Source of the DNA: Stella humosa
GTDB taxonomy: Bacteria > Pseudomonadota > Alphaproteobacteria > ATCC43930 > Allostellaceae
Assembly (NCBI RefSeq): GCF_006738645.1
Contig: NZ_AP019700.1
Coordinates: 3,826,001-3,890,000 of the forward strand
Length of the DNA stretch: 64,000 nt
Reading direction: 5' to 3'
The notes beneath the pieces were generated by a model. It ran no database searches and had not been told where the DNA came from. It worked only from the letters and a program-made list of their open reading frames with translations. This document shows positions 17,952 to 29,307 of the stretch, piece by piece (positions within the stretch are counted from its first letter, which is position 1; every line of letters starts with the position of its first letter). A program made the translations under genes and the position numbers.

Positions 17952-17963
17952 CTGATCAATCAG
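17952..17963. promoter_or_regulatory. Short inverted repeat before the gamma-glutamyltransferase gene
   Basis: CTGAT-CA-ATCAG is a perfect 5-2-5 palindrome in an AT-rich patch about 67 bases before the gamma-glutamyltransferase start, a plausible operator next to the promoter of the ggt/peptide importer operon. Short enough to arise by chance. Confidence 0.25.
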
Positions 17964-18029
17964 CCGGTTCCTAGAATGACACCGGCGGGCCCGGTCGTGA
18001 CGGGGCAATTTCCGGAGAGAGACGGAAAG

Positions 18030-19733
18030 ATGACGGATAGCGGTTGGCGTTCTCGGGCCGGGACCTTGTTCAACTGCGAGAAGACGCCGGTCACGGCCGC
18101 GCGCGGGATGGTCGTCACCAACCATCCGCTGGCGTCCGCTGCGGCCGTCGAAATCCTGGCCATGGGCGGCAACGCCATCGACGCCACGATTGCCGCCCTG
18201 TTCACACTGACCGTGGTCGAGCCGATGATGGTCGGCATCTATGGCGGCGGCACCGCGCTGATCCGCCTGGCGGACGGGCGGGAGGTCATCATCGACGGGC
18301 TGGCGACCGCCCCCGCCGATGCGCGGCCCGACAGCTACGAGCCGGTCTCCGACACGTTTCCTGACTACATGGAGACCAAGGGACGTCGCAACCGCGTCGG
18401 CGCCTCGGCGGTGCCGGTGCCGGGCAACCTGAAGGCCTGGTGCGAGACGCTGGAGAGCTTCGGCACCCTCACCCTGAAGCAGGTCATGGAGCCGGCCATC
18501 CGGCACGCTTCCAAGGGCTTCGTCGTCACCCCCTACCTTTCCTCCTGCATCGAAGAGACGGCGGCCGACCTGACGCTCGACCCGCACATTTCGGCCATGT
18601 TCCTGCCGGGCGGCAAGCCGCTCGACGACGGCGTCCTGCTGGCCCAGCCGGACTATGCCCGCACCCTCACGGAGATCGCCGAGAACGGCCCCGACCACCT
18701 CTATGGCGGGCCGCTCGGCCGCAAGGTGACGGACTACCTCAGGGCGGCCGGCTCCTACGTCTCGCTGCAGGACCTGGTCGACTATCGCACCGTCCGGCGC
18801 GAGCCGGTGCGGGTGAACTATCGCGGCGTCGACATCGTCGGCGTCCACCCGCCGGCCACCGGCGGCGTCCATGTGGCGCAGATGCTGAATCTGGTGGAGG
18901 CGTTCGATGTCCGCGCCCTGGGCTTCGGCACGGCCGAGACGACGCACCTGATGATCGAGGCGCTCAAGATCGCGGCCGTCGACCGGCGCGCGGCCACCGC
19001 CGACCCGGCCTTTGTGAAAGTGCCGGTGGAGCGCCTCATCTCCAAGGCCTATGCCGAGCTGCGCCGGCCCGAGATCGCGCTCGATCGCGCCGGCAGCTTC
19101 AAGGCCCGCGTTCTCGAGGTGGAATCGGCCAACACCACCCACGTCACCATCGCCGACGGGGCCGGCAACGTCGTCACCTCGACACAGACGATCAACAGCC
19201 TGTTCGGCGCCCGCATCCTGGTGCCCGGCACCGGCATCATCCCCACCAACTACATGTACCTGTTCGACCCGCATCCGGGGAACGCGCTGTCCCTGCAGCC
19301 GGGCAAGCGCATCACCAGCGGCATATCGGCCACTATCGCGATGAAGGGCGGCAAGCCCTACTTCGCGCTGGGCCTGCCGGGCGCCCACCGGATTCCCTCG
19401 GCCGTCTTCCAGGCGATCCTCAACATCGTCGACCACGGCATGACCTTGCAGGAGGCCGTGGAGGCGCCGCGGCTCTTCACCTGGGGCCAGGAAGCCGAGA
19501 TGGAGCGCGGCTTCGCCGAGCCCGTGCGCGCGCGCCTGGCGGCGATGGGCCATGACGTGCTGGCGGTCGACCATGTCGCGGGCGGGATGGGCGCCATCGA
19601 GTTCCATGCCGACGGCAGCATGACCGGGGCCTCGTGCTGGCGTGCCGACGGCACGCCGATGGGCGTCGGCGGCGGCCTCGCGCGGCGCAAGACCGCCTTC
19701 TGGCCCGACCCGACGCGCAACCGGAAACCTTAG
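18030..19733 (+). CDS. Gamma-glutamyltransferase family protein
   Basis: Ntn-hydrolase of 567 residues that cleaves gamma-glutamyl bonds, for example in glutathione, after self-processing into large and small chains. The nucleophile would be Thr369 in SANTTHVTIADG, the normal processing site, with the small chain running from there to the end. Other family marks are AAVEILAMGGNAIDA, VEPMMVGIYGGG, and the C-terminal GLPGAHRIPSAVFQ. No signal peptide is seen at the ATG at 18030 (after a GGAGAGAG at 18013-18020), so it is probably cytoplasmic, unlike periplasmic E. coli Ggt. It heads an apparent operon with a peptide ABC importer, which suggests import of gamma-glutamyl peptides followed by cleavage inside the cell. 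Confidence 0.88.
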   Translation: MTDSGWRSRAGTLFNCEKTPVTAARGMVVTNHPLASAAAVEILAMGGNAIDATIAALFTLTVVEPMMVGIYGGGTALIRLADGREVIIDGLATAPADARPDSYEPVSDTFPDYMETKGRRNRVGASAVPVPGNLKAWCETLESFGTLTLKQVMEPAIRHASKGFVVTPYLSSCIEETAADLTLDPHISAMFLPGGKPLDDGVLLAQPDYARTLTEIAENGPDHLYGGPLGRKVTDYLRAAGSYVSLQDLVDYRTVRREPVRVNYRGVDIVGVHPPATGGVHVAQMLNLVEAFDVRALGFGTAETTHLMIEALKIAAVDRRAATADPAFVKVPVERLISKAYAELRRPEIALDRAGSFKARVLEVESANTTHVTIADGAGNVVTSTQTINSLFGARILVPGTGIIPTNYMYLFDPHPGNALSLQPGKRITSGISATIAMKGGKPYFALGLPGAHRIPSAVFQAILNIVDHGMTLQEAVEAPRLFTWGQEAEMERGFAEPVRARLAAMGHDVLAVDHVAGGMGAIEFHADGSMTGASCWRADGTPMGVGGGLARRKTAFWPDPTRNRKP

Positions 19734-19801
19734 ACGCCTCGCCGAACCGCACGACGAACGGCCGGGCAACGGCCGGTCAACCAACGAACAGGGGACCCGA
19801 C

Positions 19802-21391
19802 ATGATGCTGAACCGTCGCGATGCCGCCTCCCTCCTCCTGGCCGGCCTGGCCGCGATCGCCACGATGGCGACACCGGCCATAGCCGCGGCCGCCGAGCCG
19901 AAGACGCTGAAGGTCTCCCCCCACGCCTCGCTGCGCGTGCTCGATCCGATCACGACCAACGCCTACATCACCCGCAACCACGGCTATCTCGTCTACGACA
20001 CGCTCTTCTCGCTGGATGCTGCCTTCAACCCGCAGCCGCAGATGGTGAAGAGCTGGACGGTCAGCGACGATAAGCTCACATACGAATTCACCCTGCGCGA
20101 TGGATTGGCCTTCCACGACGGGTCGGCCGTGACGGCAGAGGACTGCGTCGCCTCGCTCCAGCGCTGGGCCAAGCGCGATCTGATCGGGCGCCGCCTCGTC
20201 GGCGCCATGAAGGACATGACGGCGCTCGATGCGAAGACCATCCGCATCGCCCTCAAGGAGCCGTTCGGGCAGATGCTGCAGGCGCTGTCCAAGCCCAGTT
20301 CGTTCGTGCCCTTCATCATGCCCAAGCGGATCGCCGACACCCCGCCCGACCAGAACATCGCGGAGGTCATCGGCTCGGGGCCATTCAAGTTCGTGGCCGG
20401 CGAGTTCCAGCCCGGCGTGAAGGTCGTCTACGAACGCAACGCAGCCTACGTCCCGCGCAGCGAGGCGCCGAACGGCACGGCCGGCGGCAAGGTGGCCAAG
20501 GTCGACCGCATCGAGTGGATCTCGTTCCCGGACATGCAGGCCTCGGTCAACGCCCTGAAGAAGGGCGAGATCGACCTGATCGAGAACATGACCGCCGACA
20601 TCAAGCCGACGCTGGACGGTGTCCCAGGCGTCGTCGTGCAGAAGCGGTCCGGCCTATCGGCCTCCACCATCCGCTTCAACTGGTCCCAGCCGCCGTTCAG
20701 CGACGTGAAGGTGCGCCAGGCGGTCCAGATGGCCGTCAGCCAGCGCGATTTCATGGATGCCGTCATTGGCGACACGGACGCTTACCAGATATGTCCGGGC
20801 ATGTTCATCTGCGGCACGCCGCTGGAATCCAAGGCCGGCGTGGTCGGGACGGTGGAAGCCGACATTGCCAAGGCCAAGGCCCTGCTGGCGCAGTCGAGCT
20901 ACAAGGGCGAGAAGGTGGTGATCATCACCCCCAACATCGTCAGCTTCGGCGGCCTGGCGCCGCTGACCCAGCAGGTGATGCGCTCGATCGGCATCAATGC
21001 CGAGATCCAGACGATGGAATGGAGCACGTTCCTGTCGCGGCGCACGCTGGAGAAGCCGGCGGCCGAGGGCGGCTGGAACGTCGCCAACGCCGTCTTCACC
21101 TCGCTCGACCTCTACTCGCCGCTCGCCAACCTGAACTTCGACGCGCGCGGGCCTGGGTCCTATACCGGCTTCGTCAACGACCCGAAGACCGAGGAACTGA
21201 AGACCCGGTTCGCCCGCGAATCCGACCCGGCGAAGCAGAAGGCGATCGCCGACGAGATGCAGACCCGCGCCTACGATCAAGTCTTCTACATCCCGCTCGG
21301 CGTCTACAACAACTTCGCCGCCTACCGCTCGAACGTGCGCAACTTCATCGATTCCGCGATCCCCGTCTTCTGGGCGATCGAGAAGAACTGA
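19802..21391 (+). CDS. Peptide/glutathione-type ABC transporter substrate-binding protein
   Basis: Family 5 extracellular solute-binding protein of 529 residues. An N-terminal export signal (NRRDAASLLLAGLAAIA, cleavage near the AIAAAAEP stretch) has a twin arginine that could mean Tat export. The mature protein has VYDTLFSLD, the family signature region with LRDGLAFHDGSAVTAEDCVAS, and GSGPFKFV. It would capture a peptide in the periplasm for the two permeases and fused ATPase encoded next. Located 68 bases after the gamma-glutamyltransferase gene, which points to glutathione or another gamma-glutamyl peptide as ligand, by analogy with GsiB (inference). Two consecutive ATGs at 19802 and 19805 are both possible starts. 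Confidence 0.9.
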   Translation: MMLNRRDAASLLLAGLAAIATMATPAIAAAAEPKTLKVSPHASLRVLDPITTNAYITRNHGYLVYDTLFSLDAAFNPQPQMVKSWTVSDDKLTYEFTLRDGLAFHDGSAVTAEDCVASLQRWAKRDLIGRRLVGAMKDMTALDAKTIRIALKEPFGQMLQALSKPSSFVPFIMPKRIADTPPDQNIAEVIGSGPFKFVAGEFQPGVKVVYERNAAYVPRSEAPNGTAGGKVAKVDRIEWISFPDMQASVNALKKGEIDLIENMTADIKPTLDGVPGVVVQKRSGLSASTIRFNWSQPPFSDVKVRQAVQMAVSQRDFMDAVIGDTDAYQICPGMFICGTPLESKAGVVGTVEADIAKAKALLAQSSYKGEKVVIITPNIVSFGGLAPLTQQVMRSIGINAEIQTMEWSTFLSRRTLEKPAAEGGWNVANAVFTSLDLYSPLANLNFDARGPGSYTGFVNDPKTEELKTRFARESDPAKQKAIADEMQTRAYDQVFYIPLGVYNNFAAYRSNVRNFIDSAIPVFWAIEKN

Positions 21392-21423
21392 GGCGGCGAC
21401 GGCAGCCCCGGGGATCGCCCGAC

Positions 21424-22365
21424 ATGGGTTACCTGATCCTGAAGCGGATCGCAGCGGCGATCCCCGTGATGCTGGTCGTCGCCACGATCGTCTTCTTCCT
21501 GCTGCGCCTCAGCCCGGGCGACCCGGCCATGGTGCTGGCCGGCGACATGGCCAGCCCGCAGGAGGTGGCGCAGATCCGCGCCCGCCTCGGGCTCGACCAG
21601 CCGCTGCTCATCCAGTACGTGACCTGGCTGGGCGAGATGGCGCGCGGCAATTTCGGCGTCTCCATCCTGTCCAAGCGGCCGGTCATGGAGCTGATCATGG
21701 CGCGGCTGGAGCCGACTTTCGTGCTGGCCCTATGCGCCATCGTGCTGACCGTGCTGCTGGCGGTGCCGCTGGGGGCGGCGGCGGCCTGGTATCACAATAG
21801 CTGGATCGACCGCGGGGTCATGGCGCTGTCGGTGCTGGGCTTCTCGATCCCGGCCTTCGTCATCGGCTACCTGCTGATCCTCGGCCTGTCCATGTCGCTC
21901 GATATCTTCCCGAGCCAGGGCTATGTCAGCCCCTTCGTCGACCCGTGGGGGGCGGCCCGCCACCTGGCGCTGCCGTCCCTTACCCTTTCCGTCGTGTTCA
22001 TGGCGCTGATCGCGCGCGTCACCCGCTCCAGCGTGCTGGATGTGCTGGGCGAGGATTTCGTGCGCACGGCCCGCGCCAAGGGCAATGTCGAGCGCCGCGT
22101 CCTGTGGCGGCATGCCCTGCCCAATGCCGCCATCCCCATCATCACGGTCATCGGCGTCGGCATCGCGCTCCTGATCAGCGGCGTGGTGGTGACCGAGAGC
22201 GTGTTCAACATCCCGGGCGTCGGCCTGCTGACGATCGACGCGATCCTGGCGCGCGACTATCCGATCGTGCAGGGGCTGATCCTCTTCTTCGCGCTGGTGT
22301 TCGTCGCGGTGAACCTGCTGATCGACATCATCTACGTCCTCGTCGACCCCCGCATCCGCTACTGA
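21424..22365 (+). CDS. Peptide ABC transporter permease (DppB/GsiC type)
   Basis: Inner-membrane permease of 313 residues. It starts MGYLILKRIAAAIPVMLVV, a standard DppB-type first helix, has a long periplasmic loop (SPGDPAMVLAGDMAS, LGLDQPLLIQY), and the EAA cytoplasmic loop ARAKGNVERRVLWRHALPNA that contacts the ATPase. About six membrane segments are predicted by eye, ending IDIIYVLVDPRIRY as is typical. It would form the channel with the downstream DppC-type permease. Placed 32 bases after the substrate-binding protein gene. Confidence 0.93.
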   Translation: MGYLILKRIAAAIPVMLVVATIVFFLLRLSPGDPAMVLAGDMASPQEVAQIRARLGLDQPLLIQYVTWLGEMARGNFGVSILSKRPVMELIMARLEPTFVLALCAIVLTVLLAVPLGAAAAWYHNSWIDRGVMALSVLGFSIPAFVIGYLLILGLSMSLDIFPSQGYVSPFVDPWGAARHLALPSLTLSVVFMALIARVTRSSVLDVLGEDFVRTARAKGNVERRVLWRHALPNAAIPIITVIGVGIALLISGVVVTESVFNIPGVGLLTIDAILARDYPIVQGLILFFALVFVAVNLLIDIIYVLVDPRIRY

Positions 22366-22381
22366 TCGCCGGACGACGCCC

Positions 22382-23259
22382 GTGACCGCCATTCCCCGGC
22401 CGACCTCCCCGTCCCGCCTCCTGGCGGCGGCGTGCGCCGTCCACCGCAACCGGGCCGTCGCGGTCGGCGCCGTGCTGCTGGTGGCGGTCGTCCTGCTGTC
22501 GATCTTCGCGGCGACCGTCGCGGTCACCGACCCCGGGCAGATCCGCCCGCGGCTGCGCCTGCGCGCGCCGGACTGGGCCTACCCGTTCGGCACCGACGCG
22601 CTGGGCCGCGACATCTTCGCCCGGGTGCTGCATGGCGGCCAGATCTCGCTCCTTGTCGGCCTGCTGTCGGCCGCGGTGGCCACCTTCGTCGGCACGCTTG
22701 TGGGGCTGGTGGCCGGATCCTCCAGGCTGCTCGATGCCATCGTCATGCGCGCGATCGACGGGCTGATGGCGATCCCCTCGCTGCTGCTGGCGATCGCCAT
22801 CGTGGCGCTGATCGGCCCCAACCTGTTCTCGATCGTGGCCGCCATCTCGATTTCGGAGGTGCCGCGCGTCGTCCGCCTCGTGCGCGGCGTGGTGCTGACC
22901 GTGCGCGAGGAACCCTTCGTGCGGGCGGCCGAGGGCCTGGGCATCCCCACCCCGCTGATCCTGCTGCGGCACATCCTGCCGAGCTGCATGGCGCCGCTCG
23001 TCGTGCAGACGACCCACATGTTCGCGGCCGCCATCCTGATCGAGGCCGCATTGGGCTTCCTCGGCGTCGGCTTCCCGCCAGAGCTGCCCACCTGGGGCAA
23101 CGTCCTGGCCGAGGGCCGGGCGGTGTTCCAGCGCGCGCCCTGGACCATCATCTTCCCCGGGCTCTTCCTCGGCCTGTCGGTGCTGGGCGTCAACATCCTG
23201 GGCGACGGCCTGCGCGACCGCCTCGACCCGCGGCTGGCCCGCACCGCCAAGGCCGCCTG

Positions 23260-23260
<1 letters not shown>
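22382..23260 (+). CDS. Peptide ABC transporter permease (DppC/GsiD type)
   Basis: Second permease of the importer, 292 residues, starting at GTG 22382. DppC-type features: the motif YPFGTDALGRDIFARVLHGG at about residue 64, HGGQISLLVGLLSAAVAT, and the EAA loop region VRAAEGLGIPTPLILLRHILP. C-terminal NILGDGLRDRLDPRL is the usual ending of this family. Its stop codon overlaps the start of the fused ATPase gene (TGATG at 23258-23262), indicating translational coupling. Confidence 0.93.
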
Positions 23261-24879
<1,619 letters not shown>

Positions 24880-24893
24880 TCCGGTCCGCGGCT

Positions 24894-25217
24894 TCAATCG
24901 CCAAGGTCCGTCGCCAGCCTGTCCAGCATCGCCACCGCGCGTGTGGCATACGGGCCGATCCAGCGATCATGGATCCGCTTGATCGGCAGGGCGTTGAGGT
25001 GGTTCCACCGCTCCCGCCCCTCGCGCCGCGCGACCACGAGGTCCGCCCCCTCCAGCACCTTCAGGTGCTGCATCACCGTGCAGCGATCGAACGCGGGAAA
25101 CGCCGCGCACAGATCGCCCGTCGTTCGTGGACCGCCCGTCAGCGCGTCCAGGATCGCGCGCCGCGTCGGCGAGGCCAGGGCCTTGAATATCCGGTCGCCT
25201 TCGTCGTCGGTTGACAT
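24894..25217 (-). CDS. ArsR-family transcriptional regulator
   Basis: Small winged-helix repressor of 107 residues. It has the ArsR core: IFKALASPTRRAILDALTGGPRT then TVMQHLKVLEGADLVVARREGRERW, where the recognition helix lies in QHLKVLE. No metal-binding cysteine pair of the ELCVCDL type is present, so it belongs to the non-metal ArsR group that is often paired with an SRPBCC (AHSA1) gene, as here. The partner gene is divergent at 25264. An inverted repeat covering its own start codon is the likely autoregulatory operator. Confidence 0.9.
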   Translation of the reverse strand: MSTDDEGDRIFKALASPTRRAILDALTGGPRTTGDLCAAFPAFDRCTVMQHLKVLEGADLVVARREGRERWNHLNALPIKRIHDRWIGPYATRAVAMLDRLATDLGD

Positions 25218-25236
25218 GTTAAGTTTTTATAACATG
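25215..25236. promoter_or_regulatory. Inverted-repeat operator between arsR-type gene and SRPBCC gene
   Basis: CATGTTA (25215-25221) and TAACATG (25230-25236) form a perfect 7-bp inverted repeat around an AT-only-but-one 8-base spacer, in a GC-rich genome. The left arm contains the ATG of the ArsR gene, so binding would block both divergent genes. Shape and place fit an ArsR-family site. Confidence 0.6.
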
Positions 25237-25263
25237 ATGGCGCGACAGACAAGGAGCCCGTCC

Positions 25264-25713
25264 ATGGACCTGACCTTCACCGTTTCCGGCCGCATCGCCC
25301 GCCCGGTCGCCGAGGTGTTCGAGGCCGTCGTCAATCCCGCCGAACTGTCGCGCTACTTCACCACGGGCGGCGCCAAGGGGCGGCTGGAAACCGGGGCCGT
25401 GGTCGAATGGGATTTCCACGACTTTCCGGGCGCCTTCCCGGTGGAGGTGGTCGAGGTCGTGCCGCAGAGCCGGATCGTCCTGCGCTGGGACGCGCAGGAG
25501 GGTGCGGAAGTCTACAAGACCACCGTCACCATGACGTTCGAGGCATTGGAAGACGGCCGGACGCTCGTCTCGATCTCGGAAGCGGGATGGCGCCCGACCG
25601 ACGCCGGCCAGAAGGCGTCCTATGGCAACTGCCAGGGCTGGACGCAGATGCTCTGCGCCATGAAGGCCTACAAGGAATACGGCATCAACCTGCGCGAGGG
25701 CATGTTCAAGTAA
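25264..25713 (+). CDS. SRPBCC (AHSA1/CalC-type) domain protein
   Basis: START-like helix-grip protein of 149 residues: LTFTVSGRIARPVAEVFEAVVNP at the N-terminus, VVEWDFHDFPG in the middle and a C-terminal helix with NCQGWTQMLCAMKAYKEYGI. AHSA1-type proteins bind hydrophobic ligands in an internal cavity; no catalytic function can be read from the sequence. It is divergent from an ArsR regulator across a shared operator, an arrangement seen often for this pair. AGGAG at 25251-25255 supports the ATG at 25264. It converges closely on the FAD oxidoreductase gene. Confidence 0.88.
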   Translation: MDLTFTVSGRIARPVAEVFEAVVNPAELSRYFTTGGAKGRLETGAVVEWDFHDFPGAFPVEVVEVVPQSRIVLRWDAQEGAEVYKTTVTMTFEALEDGRTLVSISEAGWRPTDAGQKASYGNCQGWTQMLCAMKAYKEYGINLREGMFK

Positions 25714-25716
25714 GGC

Positions 25717-27045
25717 TTAGGCCCGCCCCAGGATCGTCGATGGCCGCGCCAGCGCGTCGGTCAGATGGTACCAGCCGCTGACCAGCGGCACCATCCAGGG
25801 CCAGCCCGAATAGTAAGCCTTGGTCGGGAACGGCCGCCCGTCGAAGATCGAGGGGCGGTTCTGGCGGCCCAGGATCTTCAGGGCCGTCTGCCAGCCGAGA
25901 TATGTCGCCATGGCGACGCCGTTGCCGTTGCAGCCCATGGCGTAGTGCACGCCCTCATGCGTGCCCATGTGCGGCACATGGTCGAAGGTCATGCCGACGA
26001 AGCCGTTCCAGGCATGGCTGAGGCGCACGCCATCAAGCTGGGGATAGGCCTGGAGGATGCGGCGGTGGATGCCGTGCGCCATCGCCTTCGGGTCCTGGTC
26101 GAACGGGCTGGTGCGGGCGCCATAGATGAGGCGCGTGCCGTCCGGCGACGGGCGGAAGTAACTGAGCTCGCGCCGGGTGTCGGACATCATCCGGCGATGG
26201 GGCAGGATCTCGTCCATGACGCCCTTGGGCAGCGGCTCGGTCGCGACGATATAGCTGGCGACCGGGATGATGCGGCGGCGCAGATACGGCACGGCCTTGT
26301 CGGTATAGCCGTTGGTGGCGACCAGCACCTCGCGCGCCCGCACCGTGCCGCGCGCGGTCGCCACCCGGTAGCCATCGCCGTCGCGCGCGATGCCGGTAAC
26401 GGCGGCATGGGAATGCAGGGCTGCCCCGGCGGCGCGGGCGGCCCCCCGCAGGGCCTTGTTGTACTTGGCCGGGTGGACGGCGCCATAGTCCTTCACGACC
26501 ATGCCGCCGTGATAGAGGTCGGAGCCGATCTCGCGTCGCTGCTCGGCCCTGGGCAGGGTGGCGGCGTCGACCTGGGTGTGCCGGCGCAGCAGCTCGGCAT
26601 TGCGCTGGAGGGTCGCGAAATGGCCGGGCGCCCAGGCGCCGAAGAAGCGGCCGCAGGGCTGGTAGTCCGCATCCAGCCCCTCGCGCCGGATCAGCTCCTG
26701 GATGAAGCTGAACGAGCCCTTGGATTCCTCGAACACCCGCTCGGTCTGGTCGGGCGCGAACGCGGTCACCGCACCGGTGATCACGAGCTTCTGCCCGCTC
26801 GACACCATCCCGCCCGAGCGCGTGCTGGCCCCCTGCCCCAGCGGCCCCGCCTCCAGCACGGTCGCCCGCATGCCGTTGCGCGCCAGCTCGAGTGCCGCCG
26901 ACAGGCCGCAATAGCCGCTGCCGACGATGGCGACGTCGGTCTCCTCCGGCAGGGGCTGGTCGCGCGCGTCCTCGGGCGGGGCGGCATCCCACCAATAGGG
27001 GCGCTCGACGAAGCCGGGGGCGAAGATGTCGTCGCTGGCGGCCAT
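25717..27045 (-). CDS. FAD-dependent amine/amino-acid oxidoreductase (DadA/PuuB-like)
   Basis: Flavoprotein of 442 residues in the D-amino-acid dehydrogenase/glycine oxidase superfamily. The FAD-binding motif is DVAIVGSGYCGLSAALELARNG at about residue 37, in parts GSGYCG and LEAGPLGQGAS; GYTDKAVPYLRRRIIPV and GCNGNGVAMATYLG near the C-terminus are typical of the PuuB/OrdL branch. It would oxidise a C-N bond of a secondary amine or amino acid. It is the last gene of the minus-strand operon with an amino-acid importer and an ArgH paralogue, 19 bases after the ATPase gene, so its substrate is probably the imported compound or its lyase product. Confidence 0.87.
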   Translation of the reverse strand: MAASDDIFAPGFVERPYWWDAAPPEDARDQPLPEETDVAIVGSGYCGLSAALELARNGMRATVLEAGPLGQGASTRSGGMVSSGQKLVITGAVTAFAPDQTERVFEESKGSFSFIQELIRREGLDADYQPCGRFFGAWAPGHFATLQRNAELLRRHTQVDAATLPRAEQRREIGSDLYHGGMVVKDYGAVHPAKYNKALRGAARAAGAALHSHAAVTGIARDGDGYRVATARGTVRAREVLVATNGYTDKAVPYLRRRIIPVASYIVATEPLPKGVMDEILPHRRMMSDTRRELSYFRPSPDGTRLIYGARTSPFDQDPKAMAHGIHRRILQAYPQLDGVRLSHAWNGFVGMTFDHVPHMGTHEGVHYAMGCNGNGVAMATYLGWQTALKILGRQNRPSIFDGRPFPTKAYYSGWPWMVPLVSGWYHLTDALARPSTILGRA

Positions 27046-27064
27046 GGTGGCCCTCCTGCCGGTG

Positions 27065-27805
27065 TCAGAGAATCTTGGCCAGGAAATCGCGGGTCCGCGC
27101 CTCCTGGGCTTTGCGGAAGATCGCGTCGGGCGGGCCGGTCTCGACCACCCGGCCGCGGTCGATGAAGACGACACGGTCGGCCACCTCGCGGGCGAAGCCC
27201 ATCTCGTGGCTGACGATGACCATGGTCATGCCGTCCTGCGCCAGCTCGCGCATCAGGTCCAGCACTTCCTGGATCGTCTCCGGGTCCAGGGCCGAGGTCG
27301 GCTCGTCGAACAGCATGGCGTCCGGCCGCATGGCGAGCGCACGCGCGATGGCGACGCGCTGCTGCTGGCCGCCCGACAGCTCGACCGGATAGGCGTCGGC
27401 CTTCTCGGGCAGGCGCACGCGCTCCAGCAGTTGGCGGGCCAGCGCCTCGGCCTCCGCCTGCGTTGCACGGCCGGTGCGGACGGGCGCCAGGGTGATGTTG
27501 CGCGTCACCGTCAGGTGCGGGAAGAGCGAATAGTCCTGGAAGACCATGCCGATGCGCTGGCGCAGGCGGCGCCAGTCGGCCTGGGAATGGGTGCGCACCG
27601 CCTCGCCGCCCACCAGCACCTCGCCCGCGTCCGGCTCGACCAGGCCGTTCAGGCAGCGGATCAGCGTGCTCTTGCCCGACCCCGACTGGCCGATGATGAC
27701 CACCACCTCGCCGCGCCCGACCGAGATATCCACCCCGTCCAGCGCGCGCAGCCCCTGGAATTGCTTGACCAGCCCGCGGGCGGCGATGACGGGCGGCGCA
27801 CTCAT
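27065..27805 (-). CDS. Polar amino-acid ABC transporter ATPase (GlnQ type)
   Basis: ATPase of 246 residues with Walker [15 protein letters not shown]-loop [14 protein letters not shown], signature [12 protein letters not shown], Walker [15 protein letters not shown] and switch histidine [18 protein letters not shown]. These are textbook for HisP/GlnQ-type polar amino-acid importers. Its start codon overlaps the stop of the ArgH-like gene by 4 bases (27802-27805), implying translational coupling. It energises the two permeases encoded at 29307-30694. Confidence 0.93.
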   Translation of the reverse strand: MSAPPVIAARGLVKQFQGLRALDGVDISVGRGEVVVIIGQSGSGKSTLIRCLNGLVEPDAGEVLVGGEAVRTHSQADWRRLRQRIGMVFQDYSLFPHLTVTRNITLAPVRTGRATQAEAEALARQLLERVRLPEKADAYPVELSGGQQQRVAIARALAMRPDAMLFDEPTSALDPETIQEVLDLMRELAQDGMTMVIVSHEMGFAREVADRVVFIDRGRVVETGPPDAIFRKAQEARTRDFLAKIL

Positions 27806-29307
27806 GCCGAGGCAGCCAGCGCCTGGAAGCGGCGGCGGCGCTCGGTATCGGCAGCAGCGATCGCCGACCGCCAGCCGTCGACCTCGGCCTGGTCGGAAGC
27901 CAGCCGGGCGCCGAGTGCGGCCTGCATGCCGGCCATGTCGGCCTTGGACGGCCCGCCGGAGCCACGCCGCTCCTCGGCGACGGCGACCGGGTCGACGATG
28001 CGGGCGACCAGCTCCGGCGCCAGCTCGATCGGCCGGCCCAGCATCCGCAGGGATTCCTCGTCGATCAGGGCAGAGTCGATGCGGTCGGCCGTCAACCCGC
28101 GCGCCATGGCGGTGCGCACGATGGCGCCGACCAGGTGGTGGGCCTCGCGGAACGACAGGCCGGCCTGGCGCACCAGCCCGTCGGCCAGGTCGGTCGCGGT
28201 CGAGAAGTTGGCGCGCGCCAGTTCCAGCATCCGAGCCGGCGCCGGCTCGGCGGTCGCGACCACGAGCTCGGCGATGGCCAGCGCATGGATGGTGTCGTCG
28301 AGTGCCTCCCACGCCCAGCGGAAGGCATCGCGCACGCCGTCGACCACGTTGGTGAAGTTGGTGCCCTTGACGCCGACGAAGGCCGCGACCTGCGCGCCCA
28401 GGATGGTCGCCGCACGCGCCTTCAGGCTCTCCAGCACCACCAGGTTCTTCTTCTGCGGCATCATGCTGGAGGTGCCGGCGACGCTGTCGGGGAAGTGCAG
28501 CGTGCCGAACTCGTAGCTCGACATGACGAAGAAGTCCTGCGCCATCCGGCCCCAGCTATTGGCCAGCATGGCGCAGCCGCCCAGCAGCTCGACCAGGAAG
28601 TCGCGCGAGGCGACGGCGTCCTGGGCATGGCCCGATACGGCGGCGAACCCAAGCAGTCGCGCGGTCAGCGCCCGGTCGACGGGGAAGGACGTGCCGGCGA
28701 CGGCCCCCGTGCCGAGCGGGTTCACGTCGATGCGGGCATAGCATTCGGCCAGCCGGCGATGGTCGCGCTCCATCGCGTGCGCGATGCCCAGCAGATACCA
28801 GCCGAAGGTGACCGGCTGGGCCGGCTGCAGGTGGGTGTAGCCCGGCATCACCACGTCGGCATGCAGCGCCGCACGCGCCAGCAGGGTGCGGCGCAGGCCC
28901 GCCAGCCCGTCCAGCAGCGCCAGCGCCAGCGTGCGGGCGCGCAACCGGTCCTGCGTCGCCTTCAGGTCGTTGCGGCTGCGCGCGATGTGCGAGCGCCCGC
29001 CGATGTCGCCGCCGGCCAGCTCGATGATGCGGGCCTCGTAGTTGAAGTAGGTGTCCTCGCGCGCCGGATCGAGCGGTACGGAACCCGGCCCCTCGGCCTC
29101 GATCCGGATGACGGTGCGGGCGAGTGCCGCGGCCGTCGGCCCGTCGATGATGCCCTGCCCGGCCAGCATCAGGATGTGGGCCTCGTTGATCGCCGTCATG
29201 ATCGACAGCACGGCCGGGAACTCGCGCCGCAGCGATGGCCCGACCAGATGCTCCTGGATGATGGGCGAGGTCGTTTCCGCGAGCAGGCCGCTGACCTTGG
29301 ACGACAT
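27802..29307 (-). CDS. Argininosuccinate-lyase-family C-N lyase, operon paralogue
   Basis: Aspartase/fumarase-superfamily lyase of 501 residues, ArgH-like in the core. It keeps [23 protein letters not shown] in the form [14 protein letters not shown], and the catalytic-loop signature [11 protein letters not shown]. It lacks the WGGRF start of housekeeping ArgH and has a divergent N-terminus. Genes sit tightly around it: permease upstream overlapping by one base, ATPase downstream overlapping by four. The enzyme is therefore probably catabolic, splitting fumarate from an imported N-succinyl-type amino compound (argininosuccinate-like, aminopolycarboxylate or opine-like) rather than making arginine. 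The substrate is inferred, not shown. Confidence 0.85.
   Translation of the reverse strand: MSSKVSGLLAETTSPIIQEHLVGPSLRREFPAVLSIMTAINEAHILMLAGQGIIDGPTAAALARTVIRIEAEGPGSVPLDPAREDTYFNYEARIIELAGGDIGGRSHIARSRNDLKATQDRLRARTLALALLDGLAGLRRTLLARAALHADVVMPGYTHLQPAQPVTFGWYLLGIAHAMERDHRRLAECYARIDVNPLGTGAVAGTSFPVDRALTARLLGFAAVSGHAQDAVASRDFLVELLGGCAMLANSWGRMAQDFFVMSSYEFGTLHFPDSVAGTSSMMPQKKNLVVLESLKARAATILGAQVAAFVGVKGTNFTNVVDGVRDAFRWAWEALDDTIHALAIAELVVATAEPAPARMLELARANFSTATDLADGLVRQAGLSFREAHHLVGAIVRTAMARGLTADRIDSALIDEESLRMLGRPIELAPELVARIVDPVAVAEERRGSGGPSKADMAGMQAALGARLASDQAEVDGWRSAIAAADTERRRRFQALAASA

Noticed and set aside
27802-29307. Housekeeping argininosuccinate lyase for arginine synthesis
   Set aside because: Overlapping genes for an amino-acid importer on both sides and a divergent N-terminus make a catabolic role more probable, although the family match is real.
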